Notes: generated from the letters alone by a model not told the origin. A stretch of DNA of 35,426 bases from Gallibacterium genomosp. 3 (GCF_001678475.1 NZ_JTJR01000021.1:1-35426), one strand, 5' to 3'. Shown: positions 1-12,893, counted from the first letter of the stretch. Numbers and translations are program-made.

Positions 1-21
1 TTCAAATTTTTCTTTAGACAT
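1..21 (-). CDS. tuf: Elongation factor Tu, first 7 codons only
   Basis: Only the 5' end lies in the window. The minus strand reads MSKEKFE from an ATG at 21, which is the EF-Tu N-terminus, and an AGGGGA ribosome binding site lies just upstream. EF-Tu is the GTPase that delivers aminoacyl-tRNA to the ribosome. The identification rests mainly on context: four tRNA genes Thr-Tyr-Gly-Thr precede it in the same order as the E. coli thrU-tyrU-glyT-thrT-tufB operon. The gene continues beyond position 1. Whether it is a tufA or tufB copy cannot be decided from sequence, but the neighbourhood is that of tufB. Confidence 0.85.
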
Positions 22-123
22 GGAAAGTCCCCTAAAAAAAACACGGTTATCGATGGCGTATAACTACCACATTAACCAAAGATAATTACAGGATTTGAAT
101 AAAAAAGGAAAGAAAAATAGAGG

Positions 124-199
124 TGGTGCTGATAGGCGGATTTGAACCGCCGACCTCACCCTTACCAAGGGTGCGCTCTACCAACTGAGCTATATCAGC
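124..199 (-). tRNA. thrT: tRNA-Thr (anticodon GGU)
   Basis: A 76-nt cloverleaf with encoded CCA. The acceptor arms GCTGATA and TATCAGC pair perfectly. The anticodon arm is CACCC-TTGGTAA-GGGTG, giving GGU. The T-loop is GTTCAAATC. It is the last tRNA before tuf, about 100 nt upstream of it, and is separated from tRNA-Gly by one nucleotide. Confidence 0.97.
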
Positions 200-200
200 G

Positions 201-275
<75 letters not shown>

Positions 276-303
276 ACCTATATTCATCTGTCCCATCATA
301 AAA

Positions 304-388
304 TGGTGGAGGGAGAAGGATTCGAACCTTCGAAGGCTGAGCCAACAGATTTACAGTCTGCCCCCTTTGGCCGCTCGGGAATCCCTCC
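304..388 (-). tRNA. tyrU: tRNA-Tyr (anticodon GUA)
   Basis: An 85-nt type II tRNA with a long variable arm and encoded CCA. The acceptor stem is GGAGGGA paired with TCCCTCC. The anticodon stem CAGAC... encloses GUA. The long variable arm is the expected feature of bacterial tRNA-Tyr. Confidence 0.97.
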
Positions 389-420
389 ACAACGCTAATG
401 CTAATACTTACTTGAGAAGA

Positions 421-496
<76 letters not shown>

Positions 497-517
497 ATCG
501 TTAAGCAAGTGAGGCGT

Positions 518-545
518 ATTATAGGGATCTTTTTTCTTCTGGCAA
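518..545 (-). promoter_or_regulatory. Sigma70 promoter of the tRNA-tuf operon
   Basis: On the minus strand TTGCCA (540-545) and a perfect TATAAT (518-523) are separated by 16 nt. About 20 nt separate the -10 box from the first tRNA. The bases after the -10 box (ACGCCTCAC) are C-rich, as in discriminators of stable-RNA promoters under stringent control; that regulation is inferred from family knowledge. Confidence 0.88.
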
Positions 546-859
546 GACTTTTTTTGAAAAAAAATAGGATTTTTTATCGGTAGCCTAAATCTCAAGCAAA
601 AATTGTCTGTTTTTTACAGTTTCCGTCTAAAATCCCAACAGTATGCGATAACACGATATCAAAATAAGTACTGTATATATGCTTTCAATTACTCCTTTTA
701 CTGCTTAATTTCTTTATTTTTATCTACTTTCATCTATTAACCACTCTTTTTATTAATATTTACCTTGCTCTGCTAATAAATAGATAAATTTTGCCTTTTG
801 TTCTCGCTTTCTATAACATACCGCCATCATCTCTCTATTAACTTCATAAGAAGGACATT
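546..859. other. AT-rich intergenic region between the divergent tRNA-tuf operon and coaA
   Basis: About 315 nt with no credible gene. It must hold the upstream region of the tRNA promoter (minus strand) and the coaA promoter (plus strand). The best plus-strand candidate for coaA is TTGCCT at 791-796 and TATAAC at 812-817 with a short 15-nt spacer; this is weak. The middle (about 640-780) is pyrimidine-rich and shows no clear structure. Confidence 0.5.
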
Positions 860-1792
860 GTGATTAATCAGCCTGTAAATAACTTTTCTCCTTTTTTAAC
901 TTTTGCACGAGAACAATGGGCAGCATTAAGAAAATCTGTGCCTCTCTCATTAACAGAACAAGATTTAAAACCCTTGCTTAGTTTTAATGATGAACTGTCT
1001 TTAGATGAAGTAAGTTCTATTTATCTGCCTCTGGTGCGTTTGCTAAATTACTATATAGAAGAAAATTTACAGCGTCATACCGTTATTCAACGTTTTCTTG
1101 GTATCGATAATCCCAAAGTCCCTTACATTATTAGTATTGCAGGAAGTGTTGCGGTAGGGAAAAGTACCACTGCTCGAATTCTACAGGCTTTATTAACGCA
1201 AGCGGATCGCCGTGTTGATTTAATTACAACGGATGGATTTTTGTATCCTTTAGAAAAGTTAAAACAACTGGATTTATTAGGAAAGAAGGGCTTCCCTGTT
1301 TCGTATGATACCCATGCTTTAATCCAATTTGTTTCTGATATTAAATCAGGAAAAAAGGCTGTTAAAGCACCTGTGTATTCACATCTCACTTATGACATCA
1401 TTCCAGGACAATATACTGAAATCAATCAACCTGACATCTTAATTATTGAAGGGTTAAACGTTCTTCAACGTGGTCATAAAGCACATAATTTATTCGTTTC
1501 AGACTTTGTCGATTTTTCTATTTTTGTTGATGCTGAAGAAACATTGCTAAAAAGTTGGTATATCAAACGTTTTTTAAAATTTCGTAAGGGTGCGTTTGCT
1601 GATCCAAACTCTTATTTCCATCATTATGCAAAATTATCAGAAAAAGAAGCGATAGAGATTGCTTCTCACATTTGGGATACCATCAATGGCGTAAACCTTC
1701 ATGAAAATATCTTACCAACCAAAGAACGTGCCAGTTTAATTTTGGTAAAAGGCGAAGACCACGCCATTAATACAGTGAAATTAAGAAAATAA
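860..1792 (+). CDS. coaA: Pantothenate kinase, type I
   Basis: Phosphorylates pantothenate with ATP, the first and rate-setting step of coenzyme A synthesis in the cytoplasm. The 310-residue product is colinear with E. coli CoaA (316) over its whole length. The P-loop GSVAVGKS is at residues 95-102, followed by ITTDGFL, and the conserved C-terminal [12 protein letters not shown] block is present. The start is GTG at 860 with AAGGA at 851-855; no ATG upstream fits. In E. coli coaA also neighbours the thrU-tufB operon. The stop codon abuts the stop of the convergent gene at 1793 with no spacer. Feedback inhibition by CoA is known for the family but not visible here. Confidence 0.96.
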   Translation: MINQPVNNFSPFLTFAREQWAALRKSVPLSLTEQDLKPLLSFNDELSLDEVSSIYLPLVRLLNYYIEENLQRHTVIQRFLGIDNPKVPYIISIAGSVAVGKSTTARILQALLTQADRRVDLITTDGFLYPLEKLKQLDLLGKKGFPVSYDTHALIQFVSDIKSGKKAVKAPVYSHLTYDIIPGQYTEINQPDILIIEGLNVLQRGHKAHNLFVSDFVDFSIFVDAEETLLKSWYIKRFLKFRKGAFADPNSYFHHYAKLSEKEAIEIASHIWDTINGVNLHENILPTKERASLILVKGEDHAINTVKLRK

Positions 1793-2110
1793 CTATCCAC
1801 GAATTACATTAATTTGTAGCTGTTGTTGCTGTTTGATCACGGCAAATAATAGATCTATATTTGGGTGTTTTCCCGGATATTGACGCGCATCGTCACAATG
1901 TTCGGCAAACCAAATTAATCCCTGTTCTGCGCTTTCACTATCCAGTTTTCCAGCAAACTTTTGTGCAAGTGCATGATAAACTCGTAGCGAGCCTAACTTT
2001 CCTGCTATTGCAGGAATAGAATGTATAATTTCTCCCTTCTGATTCAAAATATCAATTTGACGAATCTCATCAATAGGCGGTAAGGTCATCAAAATCTGTT
2101 GGAAATTCAT
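1793..2110 (-). CDS. DUF2322-like protein of unknown function
   Basis: A 105-residue soluble protein with no signal peptide or membrane segment. It opens MNFQQILMTLPPIDEI and carries the segments GSLRVYHALAQKF, AEQGLIWFAEHCDDA and PGKHPNIDLLF. These fit my recollection of the DUF2322 family found in Pasteurellaceae and some other proteobacteria; no function is known to me. TAGGAG lies 9 nt before the ATG, so translation looks real. It is divergent from fetA across 49 nt and convergent with coaA with zero nucleotides between stop codons. The family name is from memory and unverified. Confidence 0.75.
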   Translation of the reverse strand: MNFQQILMTLPPIDEIRQIDILNQKGEIIHSIPAIAGKLGSLRVYHALAQKFAGKLDSESAEQGLIWFAEHCDDARQYPGKHPNIDLLFAVIKQQQQLQINVIRG

Positions 2111-2159
2111 ATAAAATTTCTCCTATAAAATCATTATGTAAAAATATTAGGTATTAATT

Positions 2160-2792
2160 ATGTCCGCTATTTTATCGGCTGAAAATGTTATTTTTCAGCA
2201 AAAAATCTATTATCCAAAAATTGAAATTCCTGAAGGACAAGCAACTTTTCTACAAGGGCCAAGTGGTTGTGGTAAGAGCACTTTACTCCATCTATTTAAT
2301 GGCACCTTACCGATCACAGAAGGAAAAATTTTATACCAAAATCGTGATATCCAACAATTAGATAAGATTATATTACGCCGCGAAGTATTACTTGCTTCAC
2401 AACAATCTTATCTATTTCCAGGATCCATTTTAGATAATTTTCAACAGTATCATCACTATCGTGAAAGTACACTGCCAGAACATAAACAGCTACAACAATA
2501 TCTTGATATTTGCCATATTCCTTTTCCGCTAAATCAAAATGTTGCGCATCTTTCTGGCGGTGAAAAACAACGTGTATTTCTAGCGATTGCATTGAGCTTT
2601 AAAGCAAAAGTCTTAATGTTAGATGAACCTACATCAGCATTAGATCCCACCGTAGCTACTCAAGTGATACAACAAATTAAACAATTTTGTCTGCCTAATA
2701 CAACACTGATTATTATTAGCCACGATCATTCGCTCACTCAACGTTATGCTGACAAAATTATTGAATTAAACCATCGAGGTCATTATGAATAA
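2160..2792 (+). CDS. fetA: ABC transporter ATP-binding protein, iron exporter FetA type
   Basis: ATPase subunit of a two-gene ABC exporter. All nucleotide-binding motifs are present: Walker A GPSGCGKS at 33-40, signature LSGGE at 131-135, Walker B VLMLDE at 151-156, D-loop SALD and the switch histidine in ISHDH near 188. At 210 residues it is slightly shorter than E. coli FetA (YbbL, about 225), mostly at the N-terminus. Its last 8 nt overlap the permease gene at 2785, which implies translational coupling. In E. coli the FetAB pair is linked to iron efflux and peroxide resistance; here the substrate is inferred from homology only. Confidence 0.88.
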   Translation: MSAILSAENVIFQQKIYYPKIEIPEGQATFLQGPSGCGKSTLLHLFNGTLPITEGKILYQNRDIQQLDKIILRREVLLASQQSYLFPGSILDNFQQYHHYRESTLPEHKQLQQYLDICHIPFPLNQNVAHLSGGEKQRVFLAIALSFKAKVLMLDEPTSALDPTVATQVIQQIKQFCLPNTTLIIISHDHSLTQRYADKIIELNHRGHYE

Positions 2793-3558
2793 TATTGCCG
2801 AAATTCATCTTTTTAATTTTAGTCTGGTTTATCTTCTGCTTTTGATCGTCCTTTTCATTATGAAAAAGTGTCAGATCAATCAATCTAAATTACTGTTTGT
2901 AGCAAGTTTAAGAATGACGTTACAACTTATTCTTGCTGGATTTATTTTGACTTATATTTTTCAGAATCCCCATCCTATTTTTACGGTGCTTTATTTATTG
3001 GCAATGATCATTTTTGCTGTACACCGTGTCTTATCAAAGAACCCTAATATTAATACTCGCTTCAAATACGCTATTATTGGTTCAATTTCATTTTCTGGAC
3101 TTGCTGTATTAGCTTTCTTTATTCTTGTTGTCGTCAATGAAAACCTTTTCCATCCACAATATGTGATTCCACTAAGCGGAATGATTATGGGAAATGCAAT
3201 GACAGGCGTGAATCTTGGGGTAAAAACTTTTCGAGAAAGTCTCGCAAGCGAACGTCAACGGATTGAAACCTTATTGAATTTTGGTACTACACCACAACAT
3301 ATTTTAACGCCTTTTGTAAACCAAGCCTTAGAGAGTGCTCTTTTACCTACACTTAACTCAATGGTTGGTATGGGAATCGTTGCTCTCCCTGGATTAATGA
3401 CCGGGCAAATTCTTTCGGGAACTTTACCTAGTACTGCTATTTTGTATCAAATTGCAATTATGATTGCGATTTGTACTGCCGTTTGCTTGTCTGTTTTTGG
3501 TTCGCTCTATTTTGGTTATCGCTCCTTATATAATAAGGATCAACAAATGACTTGGTAA
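2785..3558 (+). CDS. fetB: ABC transporter permease, iron exporter FetB type (UPF0014)
   Basis: A 257-residue inner-membrane permease with about seven hydrophobic segments. It carries the family core PLSGMIMGNAMTGVNLGVKTF, the coupling region RQRIETLLNFGTTPQHI, and the segment SMVGMGIVALPGLMTGQILSG. These match E. coli FetB (YbbM), including the PGMMSG-type motif. It overlaps fetA by 8 nt and is followed by a hairpin at 3563-3590, so fetAB looks like a two-gene operon. Metal specificity is inferred. Confidence 0.88.
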   Translation: MNNIAEIHLFNFSLVYLLLLIVLFIMKKCQINQSKLLFVASLRMTLQLILAGFILTYIFQNPHPIFTVLYLLAMIIFAVHRVLSKNPNINTRFKYAIIGSISFSGLAVLAFFILVVVNENLFHPQYVIPLSGMIMGNAMTGVNLGVKTFRESLASERQRIETLLNFGTTPQHILTPFVNQALESALLPTLNSMVGMGIVALPGLMTGQILSGTLPSTAILYQIAIMIAICTAVCLSVFGSLYFGYRSLYNKDQQMTW

Positions 3559-3562
3559 GAAA

Positions 3563-3590
3563 GAGAGATTGCCTGCAAAGGCAATCTCTC
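3563..3590 (+). terminator. Hairpin after fetB, probable terminator
   Basis: A perfect 11-bp stem GAGAGATTGCC/GGCAATCTCTC with loop TGCAAA, starting 4 nt after the fetB stop. The downstream U-tract is poor (GATTCT), so termination efficiency is uncertain. Confidence 0.65.
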
Positions 3591-3700
3591 GATTCTATGA
3601 TTGAGTTAAATTTATAAATCCTGTAAACTATCATCCCGTCTTGATACTTGCGTATCTCTTAATCTTAAATTTCCACTCACTTTTTATTAAATAGGCATAA

Positions 3701-5341
<1,641 letters not shown>

Positions 5342-5372
5342 GTTGTTTAACTAAACCAAACTTTTTTAAATG

Positions 5373-5415
5373 ATCTGCACTTTAATTATTACTACGTTAA
5401 AGTGCAGATTTTTTA
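5373..5415 (+). terminator. Rho-independent terminator of pyrG
   Basis: A perfect 13-bp stem ATCTGCACTTTAA (5373-5385) and TTAAAGTGCAGAT (5397-5409) with an 11-nt loop, followed directly by a run of Ts. It starts 31 nt after the pyrG stop. Confidence 0.9.
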
Positions 5416-5428
5416 TTGTTTGGCATTT

Positions 5429-5477
5429 GGCTACGCGAATGTAGCTGTTTTAGCACACAGCTACGCGAACGTAGCTG
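5429..5477. repeat. Two tandem palindromic repeats with a 30-bp period
   Basis: Two near-identical 19-mers, GGCTACGCGAATGTAGCTG (5429-5447) and AGCTACGCGAACGTAGCTG (5459-5477). They differ at the first base and one internal base. Each folds as a hairpin with arms GCTACG/YGTAGC around CGAA. They lie between the pyrG and murA terminators, where no gene is expected. I do not recognise them as a named element. The rest of the 5342-5693 gap is AT-rich and otherwise empty. Confidence 0.75.
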
Positions 5478-5617
5478 CTCCCTACTTCACTAAAGCTTGC
5501 AAATCAAGTCTATACAATACTTCATTCGCTAACTTATCCAAAATAGGGATCAAACATAAGTATAACCTACTTTTCTTGTTACACTTATTTTGTTTAATTC
5601 AAGTATTACAATACCTG

Positions 5618-5670
5618 AAAAAAAATCGCTAACCTATTGCTTTTTTTATGAGAACAAGAGGTTAGCGATT
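5618..5670 (-). terminator. Rho-independent terminator of murA
   Basis: Read on the minus strand, a perfect 12-bp stem AATCGCTAACCT/AGGTTAGCGATT with a 23-nt loop is followed by eight Ts (5618-5625). It begins 23 nt after the murA stop. Confidence 0.88.
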
Positions 5671-5693
5671 CGACAAATTAATAACGAGTATAT

Positions 5694-6992
<1,299 letters not shown>

Positions 6993-7053
6993 TTAATCCA
7001 CTAATAATGGAAGGATAATAAGTAAAACTTTCTGAAAGATTTGATTAATATAA

Positions 7054-7085
7054 CTCCCTCACTACGGGCAAACATAATGAGGGAG
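7054..7085 (-). terminator. Hairpin after potD, possible terminator
   Basis: Stem CTCCCTCA/TGAGGGAG (8 bp) with a 16-nt loop, located 55 nt after the potD stop on the minus strand. The following bases (TTATATT) are T-rich but not a clean T-run, so this is a moderate candidate. Confidence 0.5.
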
Positions 7086-7140
7086 CCTTAAGCATATGCA
7101 TAATTATATACATTTCTTGAGAGGAAATCGCCGAAAAACC

Positions 7141-8187
7141 TTAATTAGTTTTTAACTTATTCCAATATTTTTCATAAATATCAATAGCATCACCAACATC
7201 CTCTTGCAAAATACCCTTTTGAAGCTCTTCTTTGCTTGGAAATAATGTTGGATCATTAACATCTTCTGCTGAAAGGAGTGTTTTTACACCTTCATTTGGC
7301 ATAGAAAATCCCATAGTTTCTATCACTTCTTTGGCACTTTCAGGTCTTAACATAAAATCAATGAACTTATATGCAGCACTTTTATGCTTTGCATTTTTAG
7401 GAATGGCATAATTATCCATCCAAATAATGACGCCTTCTTTTGGATAAACAAATTTAATATTTTCATTCTCTTTATGCGCACGGAATGCGGAACCATTCCA
7501 AATCATCCCCAATGAAACTTCGCCTTGTAAATAAGGAACATCTGGTGAATCAGAATTAAATGCGAGTACATTTGGAATAAGTTTTTGTAATAGATGATAA
7601 GCAGATTCAATCTCTTTTTCATTTTTTGTATTAGGAGAGAATCCTTTTAGTAATAAAGCAATATGAAATACTTCTCGTGAATCAGCAGTTAATAATACTT
7701 TACCTTTATATTCAGGATTCCATAAATCAGACCAGCTTGTTATTTTACTTGGCTCAATTTCTGCTGTGTTCAGACCAATTCCTGTCAAACCATAGACATA
7801 TGGCAAAGAGTATTGATTATTAGGATCAAAATGCTTATTTAATAAATCCGGTGTAATTTGAGAAAAATTTTTTAACTTACTCTTATCTAATTTCTCTAAC
7901 ATTCCTTCCTTTGCCATCTTACCGATGTAATAACTAGATGGGAAAACTAAATCATATTCTCCCCCATTAGTTAATTTCATCTTCGAATACATTTCTTCAT
8001 TACTTTCAAAAGTTGAATATACAATTTCAATTCCAGTTTCTTTAGTGAATTGATTAAGTAATGATGTAGGAATATATTCTGTCCAGTTATAAATGTAGAG
8101 TTTTTCTGCAAGAAGAGATGAACTAAATAAGATAGGAAAAGAAAGTAGAATTGTTTTAGATAGCTGAGAAAAAGATAAAAATTTCAA
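7141..8187 (-). CDS. potD: Spermidine/putrescine-binding periplasmic protein
   Basis: Extracytoplasmic receptor that hands polyamines to a PotABC importer. The first 27 or so residues form a signal peptide (basic start, hydrophobic core, SSLLAEK). The mature part matches E. coli PotD closely: [82 protein letters not shown] and GMIWNGSA. At 348 residues it is full length. No potABC genes adjoin it, so it must serve a transporter encoded elsewhere, as with the extra potD copies of H. influenzae. GGAGGA at 8196-8201 supports the start. Preference for spermidine or putrescine cannot be read from sequence alone. Confidence 0.95.
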   Translation of the reverse strand: MKFLSFSQLSKTILLSFPILFSSSLLAEKLYIYNWTEYIPTSLLNQFTKETGIEIVYSTFESNEEMYSKMKLTNGGEYDLVFPSSYYIGKMAKEGMLEKLDKSKLKNFSQITPDLLNKHFDPNNQYSLPYVYGLTGIGLNTAEIEPSKITSWSDLWNPEYKGKVLLTADSREVFHIALLLKGFSPNTKNEKEIESAYHLLQKLIPNVLAFNSDSPDVPYLQGEVSLGMIWNGSAFRAHKENENIKFVYPKEGVIIWMDNYAIPKNAKHKSAAYKFIDFMLRPESAKEVIETMGFSMPNEGVKTLLSAEDVNDPTLFPSKEELQKGILQEDVGDAIDIYEKYWNKLKTN

Positions 8188-8251
8188 TTTATAAGTCCTC
8201 CAAAGCTTGCTTTTTATACAGCAAAATAGCGATTAGTTAAAAAACTTACTG

Positions 8252-8279
8252 ATTATAGCAACTTATTGGTGACTTTAAA
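8252..8279 (-). promoter_or_regulatory. Promoter of potD
   Basis: Minus strand: perfect TATAAT at 8252-8257 preceded by TGC, making an extended -10, with TTTAAA 16 nt upstream at 8274-8279 as a poor -35. It lies about 65 nt before the potD start. Confidence 0.7.
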
Positions 8280-8360
8280 AATAAAAAACATTCGTAAAGT
8301 CTAGAAACTTTATGCTAATTTGTTATTAAGAATAGAAAGTAATAGCTAAATCAAGAGATA

Positions 8361-8390
8361 AAAAAACTGCATCCATTGGATGCAGTTTTT
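8361..8390 (-). terminator. Terminator of the alpha operon (after rplQ)
   Basis: An 8-bp GC-containing stem CTGCATCC/GGATGCAG with a 3-nt loop, extended by five A-T pairs and followed on the minus strand by TTTTTT. It lies 21 nt past the rplQ stop and ends the 14-kb ribosomal protein cluster. Confidence 0.9.
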
Positions 8391-8410
8391 TATAGAAAAT
8401 GAATTTTGAA

Positions 8411-8830
<420 letters not shown>

Positions 8831-8841
8831 CTATGACCAAA

Positions 8842-9825
8842 CTAGTCTTCGGCAATACCTGCCGGTGGCCAATTCTCAAGGCGCATACCAAGTGATAAGC
8901 CACGAGAAGCGAGCACATCCTTAATTTCAGTAAGAGATTTCTTACCAAGATTAGGTGTTTTAAGTAACTCAACTTCTGTACGTTGAACTAGATCACCGAT
9001 ATAGTGAATTGTTTCTGCTTTCAAACAGTTAGCAGAACGAACTGTCAACTCTAAGTCATCCACTGGACGAAGTAAAATCGGATCAAACTCTGGTTTTTCT
9101 TCTTTGACTTCAGGTTGACGAACATCACGCAAATCAACGAATGCATCAAGCTGTTCTGCTAAAATTGTTGCTGCTCGACGAATCGCTTCTTCTGGATCCA
9201 ATGTGCCATTAGTTTCCATTTCAATAACTAACTTATCTAAGTCAGTACGTTGTTCAACACGTGCTGCTTCAACATTATAAGCAATACGGTCAACTGGACT
9301 ATAACACGCATCCACTAATAAACGACCAATTGGGCGTTCTTCATCATGTACACGTGCTGATGCAGGAACATATCCTCTACCACGTTGTACACGAATGCGC
9401 ATATTAATAGAGGCATTTTCATCTGTCAAATGACAAATGACATGATCCGGATTTACGATTTCAACATCACCATCATGAGTGATGTCCGCGGCAACAACAG
9501 GGCCAATTCCAGATTTTGTTAGTGTCAGAAATACGTCATCTTTATTCTGCACTTTAACCGCTAGACCTTTTAAGTTTAAAAGCACTTCAAGAATATCTTC
9601 TTGAACCCCTTCTTTACTGCTGTACTCATGCAATACACCATCAATTTCAACTTCCGTCACTGCACAACCAGGCATAGATGACAAAAGAATTCGACGTAAT
9701 GCATTACCCAATGTATGGCCAAAGCCACGTTCTAACGGCTCTAAGGTCACTTTAGCATAGGTAGAGCTAATTTGCTCAATATCTACTAAGTGTGGCTTTA
9801 AAAATTCTGTAACAGAACCCTGCAT
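8842..9825 (-). CDS. rpoA: RNA polymerase alpha subunit
   Basis: The alpha dimer nucleates RNA polymerase assembly, and its C-terminal domain contacts UP elements and activators. At 327 residues (E. coli 329) both domains are present. The N-terminal domain starts [18 protein letters not shown] with [16 protein letters not shown]. An acidic linker around 235-250 leads to the C-terminal domain, which has [22 protein letters not shown] with the DNA-binding arginine of VRSANCL. It lies between rpsD and rplQ as in E. coli, so its expression is tied to S4 autoregulation of the alpha operon. Confidence 0.99.
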   Translation of the reverse strand: MQGSVTEFLKPHLVDIEQISSTYAKVTLEPLERGFGHTLGNALRRILLSSMPGCAVTEVEIDGVLHEYSSKEGVQEDILEVLLNLKGLAVKVQNKDDVFLTLTKSGIGPVVAADITHDGDVEIVNPDHVICHLTDENASINMRIRVQRGRGYVPASARVHDEERPIGRLLVDACYSPVDRIAYNVEAARVEQRTDLDKLVIEMETNGTLDPEEAIRRAATILAEQLDAFVDLRDVRQPEVKEEKPEFDPILLRPVDDLELTVRSANCLKAETIHYIGDLVQRTEVELLKTPNLGKKSLTEIKDVLASRGLSLGMRLENWPPAGIAED

Positions 9826-9853
9826 TTTATCCTCTCTTTGCTGTTAAGCTTTA

Positions 9854-10474
9854 TTATTTAGAGTAAAGCTCAACGATCAGATGTTCGTTAATGTCTGCTG
9901 ATAAATCAGAACGTTCTGGAATACGTTTGAAAACACCTTCCATTTTAGCAGCATCGACTTCTAACCAAGTTGGTTTTTCTCTTTGTTCTGCTAATTCTAA
10001 TGATGCTTTAATACGAGCTTGTTTTTTAGATTTTTCACGCACTGCGATAACATCATCAACAGAAACTTGGTAAGAAGGAATGTTTACTACACGTCCATTA
10101 ACAACGATAGCCTTGTGGCTAACTAATTGACGAGCTTCTGCACGTGTTGCTGCAAATCCCATACGATATACAACATTGTCTAAACGACCTTCCAATAACA
10201 CTAATAGGTTTTCACCGGTGTTACCTTTCAAGCGGTTAGCTTCTTTGTAATAGTTACGGAATTGACGTTCTAAAATGCCGTACATACGACGAACTTTTTG
10301 TTTCTCACGTAATTGACTACCATAGTCAGATAAACGTGGCTTACGTGCACCGTGTTGACCTGGTGCAGTATCAATTTTACATTTTGACTCAATCGCACGA
10401 ACACCTGACTTCAAAAATAAGTCTGTGCCCTCACGACGGCTTAGTTTGAGCTTAGGCCCCAAATATCTTGCCAT
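9854..10474 (-). CDS. rpsD: 30S ribosomal protein S4
   Basis: Primary 16S rRNA-binding protein and, in E. coli, translational repressor of the alpha operon. The product has 206 residues, identical in length to E. coli, with [19 protein letters not shown] at the start and the S4 RNA-binding fold from [20 protein letters not shown]. Its probable target is the pseudoknot at 11250-11330 upstream of rpsM in the same operon. Confidence 0.99.
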   Translation of the reverse strand: MARYLGPKLKLSRREGTDLFLKSGVRAIESKCKIDTAPGQHGARKPRLSDYGSQLREKQKVRRMYGILERQFRNYYKEANRLKGNTGENLLVLLEGRLDNVVYRMGFAATRAEARQLVSHKAIVVNGRVVNIPSYQVSVDDVIAVREKSKKQARIKASLELAEQREKPTWLEVDAAKMEGVFKRIPERSDLSADINEHLIVELYSK

Positions 10475-10502
10475 TTTCTTTCTCCAACTATCCTAACACG
10501 TC

Positions 10503-10898
<396 letters not shown>

Positions 10899-10907
10899 TT
10901 ACCCCGA

Positions 10908-11264
10908 TTATTTCTTGATCGGTTTGCGTGGGCCCTTACGGGTACGCGCGTTAGTTTTAGTACGTTGACCACGTACCGGTAAGCTACGACGATGACGTAA
11001 TCCACGGTAGCATCCTAAGTCTAAAAGACGTTTGATGTTTAGTGTTACTTCACGGCGTAAATCACCTTCAACAGTAAATTTACCAACTTCGTCACGCAGT
11101 TTATCAATCTGCTCTTCAGACAATTCGCTGATCTTAACGCTTCCTGCAATACCCACTGCATCACAAATATGTTGAGCACGGGTTTTACCGATACCATAGA
11201 TTGCTGTTAAAGCAATTACAGCGTGTTTATGATCAGGAATGTTAATGCCTGCAATACGGGCCAC
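10908..11264 (-). CDS. rpsM: 30S ribosomal protein S13
   Basis: Head protein of the small subunit, 118 residues as in E. coli: [25 protein letters not shown] at the start and [21 protein letters not shown] at the end. The start codon is GTG at 11264, as in E. coli, with TAGGAG upstream. The first codons (GTGGCCCGT) take part in the alpha pseudoknot, which explains the conserved GTG. First gene of the alpha operon. Confidence 0.98.
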   Translation of the reverse strand: MARIAGINIPDHKHAVIALTAIYGIGKTRAQHICDAVGIAGSVKISELSEEQIDKLRDEVGKFTVEGDLRREVTLNIKRLLDLGCYRGLRHRRSLPVRGQRTKTNARTRKGPRKPIKK

Positions 11265-11330
11265 TATGCACTCCTATTTTTTGATTACTAAAATCTGGTA
11301 TGTTGATCTGAAAAGCCCGTTTCAGGATAC
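11250..11330 (-). promoter_or_regulatory. Alpha operon leader pseudoknot (S4 repressor site)
   Basis: On the minus strand the hairpin CTGAAA...TTTCAG (11308-11325) presents the loop ACGGGC. Those six bases are exactly complementary to GCCCGT at 11256-11261, which are codons 2-3 of rpsM. The RBS TAGGAG and the GTG start lie between. This is the architecture of the E. coli alpha-operon pseudoknot, where S4 traps the ribosome in an inactive initiation complex. S4 binding here is inferred. Confidence 0.9.
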
Positions 11331-11369
11331 TCAAACAACATACCAATACACTATATAAAAGAGTCGAGC

Positions 11370-11398
11370 AGTATACCTACTCAATCAATTCTTTTCAA
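11370..11398 (-). promoter_or_regulatory. Promoter of the alpha operon
   Basis: Minus strand: TTGAAA (11393-11398) and TATACT (11370-11375), each one mismatch from consensus, with an ideal 17-nt spacer. It lies between rpmJ and the alpha pseudoknot, so the alpha operon can be transcribed independently of spc. Confidence 0.8.
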
Positions 11399-11412
11399 GA
11401 AAAATATATCAA

Positions 11413-11526
11413 TTAACCTTGACGTTGTTTATGTTTAGGATCGCTGCAAAGCACACGAACTACGCCTTCACGTTTAACAATCTTACAGTTACGACATAAT
11501 TTCTTTACGGACGCACGAACTTTCAT
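11413..11526 (-). CDS. rpmJ: 50S ribosomal protein L36
   Basis: A 37-residue protein read from ATG at 11526 to TAA at 11413. It starts [19 protein letters not shown] and ends [11 protein letters not shown]. The zinc ligands Cys11, Cys14, Cys27 and His32 are all present, so this is the zinc-binding (C+) form. It lies between secY and rpsM as in E. coli and is the last gene of the spc operon. Confidence 0.97.
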   Translation of the reverse strand: MKVRASVKKLCRNCKIVKREGVVRVLCSDPKHKQRQG

Positions 11527-11563
11527 TGCTTATCCTTTTTAATTTGGAAGATAATATTATCTA

Positions 11564-12886
11564 TTATCTTGTCCCTTTAAGGTTTGCTTTTTTCAACACT
11601 GATTCATACTGACTTGACATCAAGTGACTTTGAACCTGAGCGATGAAATCCATAATTACCACTACAACAATCAGTAAAGAAGTACCGCCAAAATAGAATT
11701 GAACATTCCATGCTGATGTCATAATGTACGGAACTAAACATACAAAGGTAACATAAAGACCACCAATTAATGCTAAACGAGTCATTATCTTATCAATGTA
11801 ACGTGATGTTTGTTCCCCCGGTCTAATTCCTGGCAAAAATGCACCAGATTTTTTCAAATTATCCGCTGTATCTCTAGGATTATATTGCATCGCAGAATAG
11901 AAAAAGCTGAAGAATATAATCGCTACTGCATATAAAATCAAGTATAAAGGTTGTCCTGGATGTAACAACATAGATAAATCATTTAACCAATCTAAACCTT
12001 GTCCTTGACCAAACCATTGTGTAATTGTTGCTGGGAACAAAATAATACTTGACGCAAAGATTGCTGGGATAACCCCTGCCATATTAACCTTAAGAGGTAA
12101 ATGTGAACTTTGCGCAGCTAACATATGACGTCCTTGTTGACGTTTTGCATAGTTAACGACTAATCTTCTTTGTCCACGTTCTACAAATACAACAAAATAA
12201 GTTACTGCAAATACAACAACAGCAATTAATAAGAGAACTAGCAGATGCATCTGACCTTGACGAGCTTGTTCAATTGTATGCGCAATTGCTGCAGGTAATC
12301 CTGCAACAATCCCTGCAAAAATAATTAAAGAAATACCATTACCAACACCTCTTTCAGTAATTTGTTCCCCTAACCACATTAAGAACATTGTTCCTGTTAC
12401 CAAACTGATAACTGCAGTAAAGTAGAAACCAAATCCTAAATTAGGTACCAATCCAGGTAACATATTTGGTAACCCTGTTGAGATACCAATTGCCTGAATG
12501 GTTGCAAGTGCCAACGTAGAATAGCGAGTATATTTGCTAATCTTACGTCTTCCTGCTTCACCTTCTTTCTTTAACTCTGCTAATGCAGGATAAACAGACG
12601 TCAATAGCTGAATAATGATCGATGCCGAAATATATGGCATGATCCCTAAAGCAAATACTGACGCACGGCTCAAGGCACCACCAGAGAACATGTTGAACAT
12701 ATCCACGATAGTACCTTTTTGTTGTTCAATAACTTGAGCCAATACGGCAGAATCAATGCCAGGAACCGGGATGAAAGATCCAATGCGGAATACAATCAGT
12801 GCACCTAAAACAAATAATAAACGGCGCTTTAATTCACTTGTACCGCTATGAGTACTTCTATTTTGATATCCCGGTTGTTTAGCCAT
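11564..12886 (-). CDS. secY: Protein translocase subunit SecY
   Basis: Channel-forming subunit of the SecYEG translocon in the inner membrane. The 440-residue protein (E. coli 443) has about ten transmembrane helices. Conserved landmarks are [12 protein letters not shown] after TM1, the plug region [30 protein letters not shown], the cytoplasmic loop [12 protein letters not shown] and the C5 loop [16 protein letters not shown]. It lies 7 nt after rplO, inside the spc operon, so membrane export capacity is co-expressed with ribosomes. Confidence 0.99.
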   Translation of the reverse strand: MAKQPGYQNRSTHSGTSELKRRLLFVLGALIVFRIGSFIPVPGIDSAVLAQVIEQQKGTIVDMFNMFSGGALSRASVFALGIMPYISASIIIQLLTSVYPALAELKKEGEAGRRKISKYTRYSTLALATIQAIGISTGLPNMLPGLVPNLGFGFYFTAVISLVTGTMFLMWLGEQITERGVGNGISLIIFAGIVAGLPAAIAHTIEQARQGQMHLLVLLLIAVVVFAVTYFVVFVERGQRRLVVNYAKRQQGRHMLAAQSSHLPLKVNMAGVIPAIFASSIILFPATITQWFGQGQGLDWLNDLSMLLHPGQPLYLILYAVAIIFFSFFYSAMQYNPRDTADNLKKSGAFLPGIRPGEQTSRYIDKIMTRLALIGGLYVTFVCLVPYIMTSAWNVQFYFGGTSLLIVVVVIMDFIAQVQSHLMSSQYESVLKKANLKGTR

Positions 12887-12893
12887 CTGTTAA

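Noticed and set aside
5402..5632. 76-codon reading frame after pyrG
   Set aside because: It starts inside the pyrG terminator, runs through the tandem palindromes and into the murA terminator, has no ribosome binding site and has no recognisable protein features.
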